DNA from: an uncultured Clostridia bacterium
GTDB lineage: Bacteria > Bacillota > Clostridia > Christensenellales > UBA1242
Direction of reading: 5' to 3'
Length of the DNA stretch: 57,111 nucleotides
Assembly: GCA_934757845.1 (NCBI GenBank)
Contig: CAKVLQ010000007.1
Coordinates: 1 to 57,111 of the forward strand
Position 1 is the stretch's first letter. The number at the start of each line of letters is the position of its first letter. Both the position numbers and the translations under genes were made by a program. The notes under the pieces are model-generated. The model did not search any database, was not told the DNA's origin, and saw only the letters and a program-made list of their open reading frames with translations. Shown here piece after piece: positions 26,292-34,629 of the stretch.

Positions 26292-26516
26292 AATTAACTC
26301 CTAATAATATGAATATTTTAACATATTTTCAAATTTCAAATCAAACAAATAAATATATTATTTAAAAATAATTTTATATATAATATATAATCTTATTATT
26401 TGAACAAATTGTGATTTTATTAAAAAAATAAATTAAAAATTAAAACAACATTGTTTTGTCGCTTAAAAAATTAAGGTTGAAAACAAAAAAAATTATTTGA
26501 AAAAACGATTAGGCTA

Positions 26517-26545
26517 TTGAATTGTTAAATTTATTTTGTTATAAT
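26517..26545 (+). promoter_or_regulatory. Promoter of the HExxH protein gene, leaderless
   Basis: TTGAAT (26517-26522), 17-base spacer, TATAAT (26540-26545) preceded by TGT. The ATG at 26552 is six bases beyond the -10, at the expected transcription start. Confidence 0.75.
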
Positions 26546-26551
26546 AAAAAT

Positions 26552-27475
26552 ATGAAAAAAGATTTTTTGGATATTTGCAAATTTCTTGACACAAACAATT
26601 TTTCTACTGCTTCAAAAAAAGAACTTTATGATTCTTTGCAAGATTTGTGCGACTTTTTTGCTATAAAACAAGGCAGAAGAAAAATAACTCTAAAATATGA
26701 TAATTACAAACTAAAAACAAAAACTCTTTTAAACAGCACAAATCAAGGCTCTATGCTTGGGCTTAGTTTTATAGATTCAATCTATCTTATGCCAAATGAT
26801 GAAATAACAAGTTATCAAAGTTATTTAGCCCTTTTTGACACAATTATTCACGAAAGTTATCACCAATTTGAATATTATTTTTTAAACCTTCCAAAGTGCT
26901 TTTCAGACGATATAATGTGGGATAGAATTTTAAAATATAATTATTATTTTATTTCGCAAGGTGATTGTAATATCAAAGATTTTATGAAAAAACACAATCT
27001 GGCAAAAAATGAAGCCGAATATCTTTTATATCGTTTTAACAAGTTTGAACTTGATGCCTATAAAGCAACAGATTTTTTGCTTAACAAAATATGCAAGGCT
27101 ATGAAAAAAAGTGGTGCAAACATAAATGGTCTTCAAAATTATATTAATTCACAGCGAAAAAGTTTTTCAAAAGAACTTAAAATGCTTAACAAACTTTTAA
27201 AAGAAAATGCCATGCAAAAAATAGACGAGGCGTTCAAAACAAATGCATTAAGAAGCATAAAACAAACCGAAGAACTTAACATTTCATTAAAAAAACTTGA
27301 AAATATGTGTGAAAATGGAGAATATCTTTATCAAATAACTAACAACAATGAATGTGCTTTAATTTCGCAAAAATTTATTAATAACGCTTTAAAGTCTTTC
27401 AAATTTTTTCTTCCACATTTGTATTCAAAAAATAATGAAATTTTTAAAGGTGAAAAAGAATTTTCAAACAACTAA
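26552..27475 (+). CDS. Putative zinc metallopeptidase-like protein (HESYH)
   Basis: 307 residues, no signal peptide, so probably cytoplasmic. HESYH at 100-104 is an HExxH zinc site in the helix DTIIHESYHQFEYY, and ELDAYKATD at about 166-174 could give the third, glutamate ligand as in gluzincins. The C-terminal half (about 185-307) is helical and Lys/Asn-rich. Family not identified. I start at ATG 26552, since an upstream TTG would overlap the -10 box. Monocistronic; divergent from the giant surface gene and convergent with virD4. It could be a regulator-cleaving peptidase, but that is inference. Confidence 0.65.
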   Translation: MKKDFLDICKFLDTNNFSTASKKELYDSLQDLCDFFAIKQGRRKITLKYDNYKLKTKTLLNSTNQGSMLGLSFIDSIYLMPNDEITSYQSYLALFDTIIHESYHQFEYYFLNLPKCFSDDIMWDRILKYNYYFISQGDCNIKDFMKKHNLAKNEAEYLLYRFNKFELDAYKATDFLLNKICKAMKKSGANINGLQNYINSQRKSFSKELKMLNKLLKENAMQKIDEAFKTNALRSIKQTEELNISLKKLENMCENGEYLYQITNNNECALISQKFINNALKSFKFFLPHLYSKNNEIFKGEKEFSNN

Positions 27476-27549
27476 TTTACATTAGAAACAACAAATAATT
27501 TCAAAGTTAAAATATTAAATTAATAAACAAAAAAATAGTGCAAAATGCA

Positions 27550-29574
27550 CTATTTTTTAAATTTTTTCATAAAGTTTGCAAAGTCGTCATCATCGTCATC
27601 ATCGTCTTCGTCTTTAAACACTTTTTTGTTTCTTTCTTCAATGTCATAATAAACTTTTTCTTTGTCAAGAGAATGCCCAGGTTTATATTCTTCTTGTGGT
27701 GGAGTTTGATTATAATAAGGATTTTTATGTGCAAAAGTAAATATGCTTCTAATTGAAAATTCACGGAACACATTAACAATAACTTCACCTTCGCCAAGGT
27801 GGTCAAGTGCTTCTGGCGAAATAAGTGGGGCAGAAATAACTTGTTCGCTTGTGTTGGTTGATTTTTCGCCTTTTGCACCCGAACTTTTTCCTTCCGATGT
27901 GCTTGTTTGAATAAGGGTTTTATTTCCGCAGTTTTTAGAAAATTCTTCTTTTGTTTTAAGGTCTTTCGTTCCAATAAAAATTTGAATATTGCAATTGTTT
28001 TTTATGGTTTGAGCATCTTGTTCGCCATATTTGCTGGTTAATTGTGTATAGTCTTGCACAATAAGCATCAAGAATAATCTTCGGCTTCGTCCTGCAGTGA
28101 TAAATGGTTTTATTTTTTCAATTTTTGGAAGGTTTCCAAATTCGTCCAAAATAAAATAAACTGTTCTGTTAAGTTCCAAACTTGGTTTGTTGCTTGTTGC
28201 TTTGTCAATCAAAATTTTATAAAGTTGAGTTATATAAATGTTTGCAAGTGGATATCTTGTGTCTTTTTCGTCAGGAATTATAATAAACAAAGCACTTGGT
28301 TTGTCGGTGAATGTTGAAAAATTAATATCAGTTCCACTTGTTAAATAACTAATTCCAAGGTCGCTAAATATATTAAGAGCAGTTGCAACGTGTCCCATAT
28401 ATCCTTTCATAGTTGTTGGGGCATTGTTAATAACACCATTTGCAAGGTCAACACATTCGCTTGATTTTGGTCTTCCTTTAAAATAGTTTTGAAGTGTTCT
28501 TACGGGTGCGTCTGGGTCAGCATCACGGAACATACAAATTTTGTAAAGGTTATAGAAAATAAATTTGTCTTTTGTAAGCCCAAGTTCTGGATAAATGCTG
28601 TCTTCAAGCATAGCAAGAAGTGTTCCACGAATAAAATCTTGTGCACCTTGTGCCCATTGTGGGTCGTTTCCAGAAGGTGGACATAGTTGAGCACAAATGT
28701 CTTGCACATCTTCAAAAGCATCACTAATAAGTTTGTCTTTAAGTGCTTTAATATCATTGTTCAAAGTTTCTTTTGTTGGATAAGCAATTCCGCCAAATTC
28801 ATACCATTCGTTATAATATGTTGAACCTTTAATAGGTTGAACATTTTTAACTTGGCTTGGCGATACATTTTTATAAACTTTAACTTCGTTTAGCAAATTG
28901 TTTGCTCTTTGATAGTTGTCATAAGCACGGTCAAGTGGGTTCCACCTGTCAGACGAACTAGGCTCACGAAGGTCAACCACTTTAACATCATAGCCTGATT
29001 TTTCAAGTTTGATTTTGTTTTTCAAATAAAGCTCGCCTTTTGGGTCTGAAATAACCATGCTTGGTTTTGCAGCGGTTTCACTTAAAATTTGAATTGTTGG
29101 CACAACAAAGCCTTGGGTTTTTCCGCTTCCAGTTGTTCCAATAACCAAAGTGTGAATTGGCTTATACATATTAACAAGCAAATCTTTGTTTTTAAGTTCA
29201 GCCCTAATAACAATACCTTCACTATCGCACTTGTTTAGGTCTTTCCACAAATAGAACTTAAACTTTTTGTCTGTTCGAAGTTCCTTTTCGCTTATAAACC
29301 TTGAATTAAAATATTGTTCGTCAGTTTGCCCCTCTTTGTTTTTAACTTTTGTTTTCTCGCTTGTTTGTGGGCTAGACATAAGCCTTGAAATCTCCATAAC
29401 AAAACCTGCCAAAAGCCCAACGCCACCCATAACCAAAGTTATTGACGAAGTAATAAGGTTAATACCAAACTCTTTGTTTGTTGAAGTAAAATAAGTTAGT
29501 GCTGCACCAATAACCAACCCAATTATCCCTAAAAGCAAAATTTTTCCAACTGAAAACTTTTTTTTATCTTTCAT
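27550..29574 (-). CDS. virD4: VirD4/TraG-type coupling ATPase
   Basis: 674 residues. Two membrane helices at about 10-60, then the soluble ATPase: Walker A GTTGSGKT at 146-153, WNPLDRAYDNY near 210, Walker B-like VYFILDEFGNLP near 455-466, AGRSRRLFLMLIVQDYTQL. This is the VirD4/TraG (T4SS-DNA_transf) family that brings DNA-protein substrates to a type IV secretion channel. The C-terminus is a DEDDDDDDDD tract plus FANFMKKFKK, an unusual acidic tail. The only other type IV-like gene here is the small membrane protein at 29861; no relaxase, VirB4 or VirB6. RBS GGAG present. Confidence 0.9.
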   Translation of the reverse strand: MKDKKKFSVGKILLLGIIGLVIGAALTYFTSTNKEFGINLITSSITLVMGGVGLLAGFVMEISRLMSSPQTSEKTKVKNKEGQTDEQYFNSRFISEKELRTDKKFKFYLWKDLNKCDSEGIVIRAELKNKDLLVNMYKPIHTLVIGTTGSGKTQGFVVPTIQILSETAAKPSMVISDPKGELYLKNKIKLEKSGYDVKVVDLREPSSSDRWNPLDRAYDNYQRANNLLNEVKVYKNVSPSQVKNVQPIKGSTYYNEWYEFGGIAYPTKETLNNDIKALKDKLISDAFEDVQDICAQLCPPSGNDPQWAQGAQDFIRGTLLAMLEDSIYPELGLTKDKFIFYNLYKICMFRDADPDAPVRTLQNYFKGRPKSSECVDLANGVINNAPTTMKGYMGHVATALNIFSDLGISYLTSGTDINFSTFTDKPSALFIIIPDEKDTRYPLANIYITQLYKILIDKATSNKPSLELNRTVYFILDEFGNLPKIEKIKPFITAGRSRRLFLMLIVQDYTQLTSKYGEQDAQTIKNNCNIQIFIGTKDLKTKEEFSKNCGNKTLIQTSTSEGKSSGAKGEKSTNTSEQVISAPLISPEALDHLGEGEVIVNVFREFSIRSIFTFAHKNPYYNQTPPQEEYKPGHSLDKEKVYYDIEERNKKVFKDEDDDDDDDDFANFMKKFKK

Positions 29575-29766
29575 AAATTCTCCACTAACAAAATCGCATA
29601 AAATTTGTTTTTTTTGTTAAACTATAAATAGTTATAAATATAATAACAAAAATAAAACAAAAATTGCAAACAAATAAAAGATTTTTAGTCAATTTTAAAA
29701 AAAATATAACTGTTTTAAAAAAATAAATAAAAATTTTAAAAAAAATAAAAAAAATGTTAATTTTTG

Positions 29767-29796
29767 TTTGATTTATGCAAAAACTTGTGCTAAAAT
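29767..29796 (+). promoter_or_regulatory. Probable promoter of the VirB2-like gene
   Basis: TTTGAT (29767-29772), 18-base spacer, TAAAAT (29791-29796) with TGC in front (extended -10). Otherwise the 286-base divergent interval 29575-29860 is AT-rich without other features I can see. Confidence 0.45.
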
Positions 29797-29860
29797 CTTT
29801 GTATAAAAAAGTTGGTGGAATATTTGCCAACTAAAATAATTTAACTTTATTGGGGGATTT

Positions 29861-30229
29861 ATGAAGAATTTTTTATTTAGTTTGGCAACATTAATGGATG
29901 GCGATGCTGATAAATGGGGTTGGGTTACAAGTATTACTAATTTCTTAAAAACTTTATTACCTTATGTTTTGATTGTTGTTGCAACAGCAGGCACAATATA
30001 TGCAGTTGTTCTTGGTGTTAAAATGGCAAGGGCAGAAGATGCAAGTGCAAGGGAAGAAGCAAAAAAGAGAATAATAAACTTTATTATTGCATTAGCGGTT
30101 ACAGTAGTTTTAATCTTATTACTTCAATTATTTGCAAACAATATAGGTAAATGGTTAGGAATTGAAGTTCCAGATTCGAATATTGTTGGTGGCGGAGAAA
30201 GTTCTGGCTTTATTGGTCTATTAAAATAA
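29861..30229 (+). CDS. Small VirB2/TrbC-like membrane protein (pilin-like)
   Basis: 122 residues. N-terminal amphipathic stretch, then two hydrophobic segments (LLPYVLIVVATAGTIYAVVLGVKMA at about 37-60 and FIIALAVTVVLILLLQLFA at about 75-95) separated by a charged loop ARAEDASAREEAKKR, typical of VirB2/TrbC pilin-like proteins of Gram-positive type IV systems. No classic cleaved signal peptide. RBS GGGGGA upstream. Divergent to virD4, which supports a shared type IV role. Other small two-helix membrane proteins remain possible. Confidence 0.65.
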   Translation: MKNFLFSLATLMDGDADKWGWVTSITNFLKTLLPYVLIVVATAGTIYAVVLGVKMARAEDASAREEAKKRIINFIIALAVTVVLILLLQLFANNIGKWLGIEVPDSNIVGGGESSGFIGLLK

Positions 30230-30239
30230 TCAACAAAAA

Positions 30240-30272
30240 AACAAAAACGGCATTTTGCCGTTTTTTTTGTGC
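30240..30272 (+). terminator. Terminator after the VirB2-like gene
   Basis: ACGGCA / TGCCGT hairpin with an A-tract before and eight T after (AAAAACGGCATTTTGCCGTTTT). Confidence 0.85.
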
Positions 30273-30348
30273 AGTAGCAAATTAATTATTATAAAAATTT
30301 ATTTAATAAAAAACTATCAATCTCATAGCAAAATTCATATACAAATAT

Positions 30349-31566
30349 ATGGATTTTTTTAATAACTTAATTTTGAATAGTGAAAACTTAAAAAACAATA
30401 TAAAAATTATAAAAAACATAGCAAACGGCAAAAAGATATGTGCCATGGTAAAAGCAAATGCTTATGGCCATGGTGTGGGCTTTGCTGTTTTGAACCTTAA
30501 AAACTATGTTGATTTTTTTGGTGTTGCAAACAGCGTTGAAGCCTTGGAAGTTAGGCATTATGCACAAAAAGCAAAAATATTGGTTTGCGGAAAGGTGCAA
30601 ACAGAGTGTATTGAAAAAATGGTTGAACAAAACATTAGTTTTACAGTGTTTTCGGCAAAAAACTTGTTTGAAATTATTTCTGTTTGCAAAAAAAATAACA
30701 TAAAAGCAAATGTGCACATAAAACTTAACACAGGAATGAATAGGCTTGGAATAAAGACCAAAAGCCAGTTTTTAAAAATGCTTAATATTATTCATATTAA
30801 CCAAAAGTTTGTTCATCTTGAAGGTGTTTATTCCCATTTGTTTAATAGTGCCCATGATGGGTTATCTCGAACTCAATATTATAGGTTTTTAGATTTATTA
30901 AACTGCATAAATATTTACAATCAAAAACAAATTTGGCAAAACAAAGTTGGTAAAGATAATTTTAAGCATATAAAAAATCGCAAATGCAGACTTTTGAATA
31001 ATTATTCAAAAAATCAAAATCAAAAATGTTCAAACAAAAATGCTTTTGATTTTAAATCACTTTTTATTCATCTTGAAAATTCCGCAGGGCTTTTTAATAA
31101 CATAGACTTTTTGAATGTTTGCAATATGGCACGAGTTGGCATTGCTCTTTATGGGCTTGAAATTAAAGGCAAGGGGCTAAAACCTGTTTTGGAACTTAAT
31201 TCATGCATAGAGCAAATTCAAAAGGTAAACTTTGAAGATTATGTTGGATATGGAAAAACGATTATAGACCACAATGGAAAAGTGGCGATTGTGCCAGTTG
31301 GGTATGCTGACGGAATTGTTAGGGCATATAAAGATTTTTGTGTTTTGGTTGGTGGCACATATTGCAAAATCTTGAATGTGTGCATGGATTCAATTTTAAT
31401 TGACATAACCAGTGCAAAAGCAAAAGTGGGTGATAGTGTTTGCATAATTTCGTCAAACCAAAAAGCACAAAACAACGCAAATCAAATTGCAAAACATTTG
31501 GGCACAATAAGTTATGAAGTTCTAACAAATCTTAACCACAAACGATTTAATTTAATTATTAACTAG
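30349..31566 (+). CDS. alr: Alanine racemase with an internal insertion
   Basis: Converts L- to D-alanine for peptidoglycan; PLP enzyme. 405 residues. PLP-binding MVKANAYGHG with K35; NTGMNRLGI near 127; LEGVYSHLFNS; ENSAG near 242 (commonly NSAG); RVGIALYG; VGYGKTI with the catalytic Tyr region; NVCMDSILID; SYEVLTNL near the end. An extra stretch of about 45-50 Lys/Asn-rich residues (about 187-236) interrupts the barrel, where most family members have a short loop. No RBS; ATG lies close after an AT-rich box, perhaps leaderless. Also serves spore germination control in some Bacillota. Confidence 0.92.
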   Translation: MDFFNNLILNSENLKNNIKIIKNIANGKKICAMVKANAYGHGVGFAVLNLKNYVDFFGVANSVEALEVRHYAQKAKILVCGKVQTECIEKMVEQNISFTVFSAKNLFEIISVCKKNNIKANVHIKLNTGMNRLGIKTKSQFLKMLNIIHINQKFVHLEGVYSHLFNSAHDGLSRTQYYRFLDLLNCINIYNQKQIWQNKVGKDNFKHIKNRKCRLLNNYSKNQNQKCSNKNAFDFKSLFIHLENSAGLFNNIDFLNVCNMARVGIALYGLEIKGKGLKPVLELNSCIEQIQKVNFEDYVGYGKTIIDHNGKVAIVPVGYADGIVRAYKDFCVLVGGTYCKILNVCMDSILIDITSAKAKVGDSVCIISSNQKAQNNANQIAKHLGTISYEVLTNLNHKRFNLIIN

Positions 31567-31693
31567 AATTATTATTTTTTATGGTATCATAAAATTTTAA
31601 TGTCAATTTTGTTTAAAAAATCATAAAAAATTAATAGAAAACGATATATTTTTATTAAAATTTTGATGTTTTTGATAAAAAACAAAAATAATA

Positions 31694-31702
31694 TGTTATA
31701 AT
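31694..31702 (+). promoter_or_regulatory. Extended -10 of rsmD, leaderless
   Basis: TGTTATAAT ends six bases before the ATG at 31709. A weak -35 TTGATA lies at 31672-31677 (19-base spacer). Confidence 0.65.
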
Positions 31703-31708
31703 GTATAT

Positions 31709-32260
31709 ATGAGAATAATAGCAGGGAAATATAAATTTAAAAAACTTAACGAATTTAATGTTCCATCAACTAGACCAACATCTGACAAAGTTAAAGAAGC
31801 GGAATTTGCAATGATAAGAGATTTTGACGGAAAAATTTGTTTAGACCTTTTTGCAGGCACTGGGGCTCTTGGGCTTGAAGCGTTATCTCGTGGGGCAGAC
31901 AAATGTTATTTTGTTGAAGAAAATATTAATATCTATAAAATATTAGTTAAAAATTTTAAAGAACTTAATGTTCCGCAAAATTCAATAAATGCATTAAGAT
32001 GTGATTTTTTGAAAGCGCTAAAAGGCTATAAATCAAAAGAAATGAAATTTGACATTATTTTTGTTGACCCACCTTATGGCACAAATCTTGCAGAAAGGGC
32101 AATATATTTTGTTTTGAATAATAACTTGCTTTCTAATGGTGGCATAATTTGCTGGGAGCATGACAAAACAAAACTTGACGAAATTCAAAAATTTAATGTT
32201 TTAAAGCACAAAAAGTATGGTTCTACCTTTCTAACGATTTTAGATAATTATGCAAATTAA
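31709..32260 (+). CDS. rsmD: 16S rRNA (guanine966-N2)-methyltransferase
   Basis: 183 residues. Starts MRIIAGKYKFKKL, the RsmD signature. STRPTSDKVKEA near 25-36; SAM-binding LDLFAGTGALGLEALSRGA near 51-69; catalytic DIIFVDPPYGT near 112-122. Methylates G966 of 16S rRNA in small-subunit assembly. No Shine-Dalgarno: the -10 TATAAT is six bases upstream of ATG, so leaderless. It stands alone, without the frequent coaD partner. Confidence 0.94.
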   Translation: MRIIAGKYKFKKLNEFNVPSTRPTSDKVKEAEFAMIRDFDGKICLDLFAGTGALGLEALSRGADKCYFVEENINIYKILVKNFKELNVPQNSINALRCDFLKALKGYKSKEMKFDIIFVDPPYGTNLAERAIYFVLNNNLLSNGGIICWEHDKTKLDEIQKFNVLKHKKYGSTFLTILDNYAN

Positions 32261-32387
32261 TGCATAATTATTTATTTTTAAAACCTAATTTTCAAGTGGA
32301 ATTATAAACATTTAAAAATTTAGTTAGAAATTGATTTGTTGAATAATTATTAAATTTTATGCATAAAAATTAATAAACTAAAAAATA

Positions 32388-32416
32388 TTGACAGCATAAT
32401 AAAAAAGTGATAAAAT
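32388..32416 (+). promoter_or_regulatory. Promoter of the 32.4 kb small gene
   Basis: TTGACA (32388-32393), 17-base spacer, TAAAAT (32411-32416); leader of about 25 bases with RBS GAGGGA. Confidence 0.7.
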
Positions 32417-32447
32417 TAAGCATATTAAATATTAGAGGGATAAAATT

Positions 32448-32756
32448 ATGGAGATTGGAGAAAGATTTGCAAGCAAAATTGAACGAGAAGATGTTGTTGA
32501 TTTTGTTGTAAGAAAACTTGGTTGTTGCATTGAACAACTTGAACAATTTGAAGAAGGAGATTTTGCTGTTAGAGTTTTTAACAAACAAAAAGAACTAGAT
32601 GCAATTTTGTTCTTGTCAGAAAATAGTTGCAAAGTTATGGAACTTGAAAACAAATTTGATAAAGATGTTAAACTTTTGTGGGCAAGGCACGTTTATAACA
32701 CAACTTTAAAAGGTGATTTTAACAAACTATATAATGATGATGGCTTAACAAAATAG
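32448..32756 (+). CDS. Uncharacterised small protein
   Basis: 102 residues, mixed alpha/beta, acidic, no signal or membrane segment. Notable stretches: VRKLGCCIEQLEQFEEGDFAVRVF and KVMELENKF. Not recognised as a known family. Good promoter and RBS (GAGGGA, 8 bases before ATG) make it a real gene. No functional link to rsmD or the Smr gene is evident. Confidence 0.7.
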   Translation: MEIGERFASKIEREDVVDFVVRKLGCCIEQLEQFEEGDFAVRVFNKQKELDAILFLSENSCKVMELENKFDKDVKLLWARHVYNTTLKGDFNKLYNDDGLTK

Positions 32757-32907
32757 TTTTATAGTAAAAAATTATGGCATTAAATTGCAATAAAATATTA
32801 ATAAAATTTGTTATTTAAACCTAATTTGAAATTACTTTTATTTGTTATTAACTTATAATCAAAATTATAAAAATAAATAAAATTATATAAACATATTTAA
32901 AAAATCA

Positions 32908-32934
32908 AAAGCAACAGAATAGTTGCTTTTTTTG
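32908..32934 (+). terminator. Terminator before the Smr gene
   Basis: AAAAGCAAC pairs with GTTGCTTTT, then T-run. Its right arm contains the TTGCTT -35-like box of the next gene. Confidence 0.75.
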
Positions 32935-32951
32935 TGTTTTTAAAGTAGAAT
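32923..32951 (+). promoter_or_regulatory. Promoter of the Smr gene, leaderless
   Basis: TTGCTT (32923-32928), 17-base spacer, TAGAAT (32946-32951). GTG start at 32958 is six bases further on. Confidence 0.5.
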
Positions 32952-32957
32952 GTCTTT

Positions 32958-33296
32958 GTGGAAGAAATTATTGAAATCAACATAAAAAGCGATGGACAAA
33001 CTGTAAGCTTGGCGCTTGGGGAATTTTTGCTTGCCTTAGAGCGTGCAAAATTTTGCCAAACAAAATTAATAAAAGTAATCACTGGTTATGGAAGCCACGG
33101 GAAAGGCGGAGAAATAAAAAAAGAACTTCACAAACTGTTGTTTAAACTAAAACGAAGTCAACAAATTTTAGATTTTATTCCATGCGAAAAACTCACAAAA
33201 AACGATTTGCATTCTTTGTGCACCACCTATCCAAACCTTATTTTAGACACAGAAATTTCATCTTATAACAGCGGAGTAACTATTGTGTTAATTTAA
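32958..33296 (+). CDS. Smr domain protein
   Basis: 112 residues starting with GTG. Residues 5-60 follow the Smr (MutS2-like nuclease) domain: IEINIKSDGQTVSLALGEFLLALE, then KLIKVITGYGSHGKGGEIKKELHKLL, where GYGSHGKGG corresponds to the HGKG loop. The His and Gly of that loop are present but in shifted order. Stand-alone Smr proteins are poorly characterised, with RNA or DNA nicking suggested. No RBS: GTG lies at the predicted transcription start. Confidence 0.7.
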   Translation: MEEIIEINIKSDGQTVSLALGEFLLALERAKFCQTKLIKVITGYGSHGKGGEIKKELHKLLFKLKRSQQILDFIPCEKLTKNDLHSLCTTYPNLILDTEISSYNSGVTIVLI

Positions 33297-33316
33297 AAAA
33301 AAATTCTTAAAAATGG

Positions 33317-33345
33317 TTGACAAATATGTTTTTTGGTTATATAAT
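33317..33345 (+). promoter_or_regulatory. Promoter of the rplJ-rplL operon
   Basis: TTGACA (33317-33322), exact 17-base spacer, TATAAT (33340-33345). Both boxes are consensus, fitting a strongly expressed ribosomal operon. Confidence 0.85.
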
Positions 33346-33365
33346 AATCGTGTTAAAAAATATTT

Positions 33366-33471
33366 TGTTGCCAAAGACAGTAAGTGCGAAAGCGTAAATT
33401 CTTGCAGAATGCTTACCGAGGAAGAATTAGGTTTAAGTTTCAAACCTGTGTCTTGGGCACGGGTTTTTTAA
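33366..33471 (+). promoter_or_regulatory. L10 leader (autoregulatory mRNA structure)
   Basis: Matches the ribosomal protein L10 leader of Bacillota: GCCAAAGACAGTAAGTGC at the 5' end, GCTTACCGAGGAAG in the middle and CCTGTGTCTTGGGCACGGG at the 3' end. It binds L10-L12 complex and lowers expression. The last hairpin (AAACCTGTG 33442-33450 with CACGGGTTT 33458-33466) with a T-run can act as an attenuator terminator. Confidence 0.88.
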
Positions 33472-33493
33472 TAATTTTATTAGGGGGAAAGTT

Positions 33494-33979
33494 ATGAACG
33501 AAAATTTACAAAACAAAGCAAATGTTGTTGCCGAAATTAAAGACAAACTATCTCGTGCAAAAAGCGTTGTGTTTGTAAACTATCAAGGAACAACTGTTTC
33601 TGACGACACAAAATTAAGAAGTGAATTTAGAAACAACAATAGTGATTATAAAGTTTACAAAAACCGTTTAATGCTTCGTGCTTTGAATGAACTTGGCTAC
33701 ACTGGATTTGAACAATATCTTGAAGGCACAACAAGTTTTGCATTTGGTTTTGAAGATGAAGTTTGTGCTCCAAAAGTTTTAACTGGTGCAATGAAAACAA
33801 ACAAAAATCTTGAAATTAAATGTGGAATTATCAATGGTAAATTTGCTGATAACAAAGAAATTGAAAAATTAGGAAACTTACCAAACAAGGAAACTTTAAT
33901 TGCACAATTACTATGTGTATTAAATGGTCCTGCAAGAAATTTGGCTTGCACATTAAAAGCTATTACTGAAAAAGAATAG
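33494..33979 (+). CDS. rplJ: 50S ribosomal protein L10
   Basis: 161 residues. KANVVAEIKDKLSRAKSVVFVNYQGTTV at the N-terminus and KVYKNRLMLRAL match L10, which forms the base of the ribosomal stalk and carries the L7/L12 dimers on its C-terminal helix. RBS AGGGGGA. Followed 33 bases later by rplL. Regulated by the leader in front. Confidence 0.95.
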   Translation: MNENLQNKANVVAEIKDKLSRAKSVVFVNYQGTTVSDDTKLRSEFRNNNSDYKVYKNRLMLRALNELGYTGFEQYLEGTTSFAFGFEDEVCAPKVLTGAMKTNKNLEIKCGIINGKFADNKEIEKLGNLPNKETLIAQLLCVLNGPARNLACTLKAITEKE

Positions 33980-34012
33980 TAAAAACAAAATTTAAAGGAG
34001 AAATTAAAAATT

Positions 34013-34381
34013 ATGGAATTGAAAAATTTAGTTGAAGAAATTAAAAAATTAAGTCTTGTTGAAGTTAGCGACTTAGTAAAAATGTTAGAAGAAGAATTTG
34101 GCGTTAGCGCTGCTGCTGCAACTGTTGTTGCTGGACCTAGTGCTGGTGCTCCTGCTGCTGAAGAAAAAACAGAATTTAACGTAGTTATCACTGCTGTTGA
34201 CGCTGCTAAAAAAATTGCTGCTATCAAAGCTGTTCGTGAAATTACTGGTCTTGGTCTTGGCGAAGCAAAAGCTATGGTAGAAACTCTACCTGCAACAGTT
34301 AAAGAAAATGTTGCAAAAGCAAGTGCAGAAGAACTTAAAGCAACTTTAACAGAAGCTGGCTGCACAGTTGAATTAAAATAG
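34013..34381 (+). CDS. rplL: 50S ribosomal protein L7/L12
   Basis: 122 residues. N-terminal dimerisation domain (ELKNLVEEIKKLSLVEVSDLVKMLEEEFGV), an Ala/Gly/Pro hinge (about 38-50) and the factor-binding C-terminal domain with KIAAIKAVREITGLGLGEAKAMVE. Recruits translation GTPases. Codon use is richer in GCT than its neighbours, as expected for high expression. rpoB does not follow; the operon ends in a terminator, so rplJL is split from rpoBC here. Confidence 0.97.
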   Translation: MELKNLVEEIKKLSLVEVSDLVKMLEEEFGVSAAAATVVAGPSAGAPAAEEKTEFNVVITAVDAAKKIAAIKAVREITGLGLGEAKAMVETLPATVKENVAKASAEELKATLTEAGCTVELK

Positions 34382-34405
34382 TTTATAAAACCTAATAAAA
34401 AAAAC

Positions 34406-34432
34406 AAAACTCACCAATCGGTGAGTTTTTTT
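34406..34432 (+). terminator. Terminator after rplL
   Basis: AAAACTCACC pairs with GGTGAGTTTT around a four-base loop, then T-run. Confidence 0.92.
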
Positions 34433-34613
34433 ATAAGTTGTTTTAGATTTTTAATAATTTAAATATTATTTAAACAATTAAAAAATTATAAATAAAAATT
34501 TAATTATCAAAATAAAAATAAATTAAAAAAAATTATCAATATTTAAACAAAAAAACATACAAAAATAAAAAATTGAAAAATCTATTAAATTTTTTGCATA
34601 TTAACAAAAAATA

Positions 34614-34622
34614 TGTTATAAT
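34614..34622 (+). promoter_or_regulatory. Extended -10 of the 34.6 kb membrane protein gene, leaderless
   Basis: TGTTATAAT, seven bases before the ATG at 34630. No clear -35, as often with extended -10 promoters. Confidence 0.6.
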
Positions 34623-34629
34623 ATTTTAT

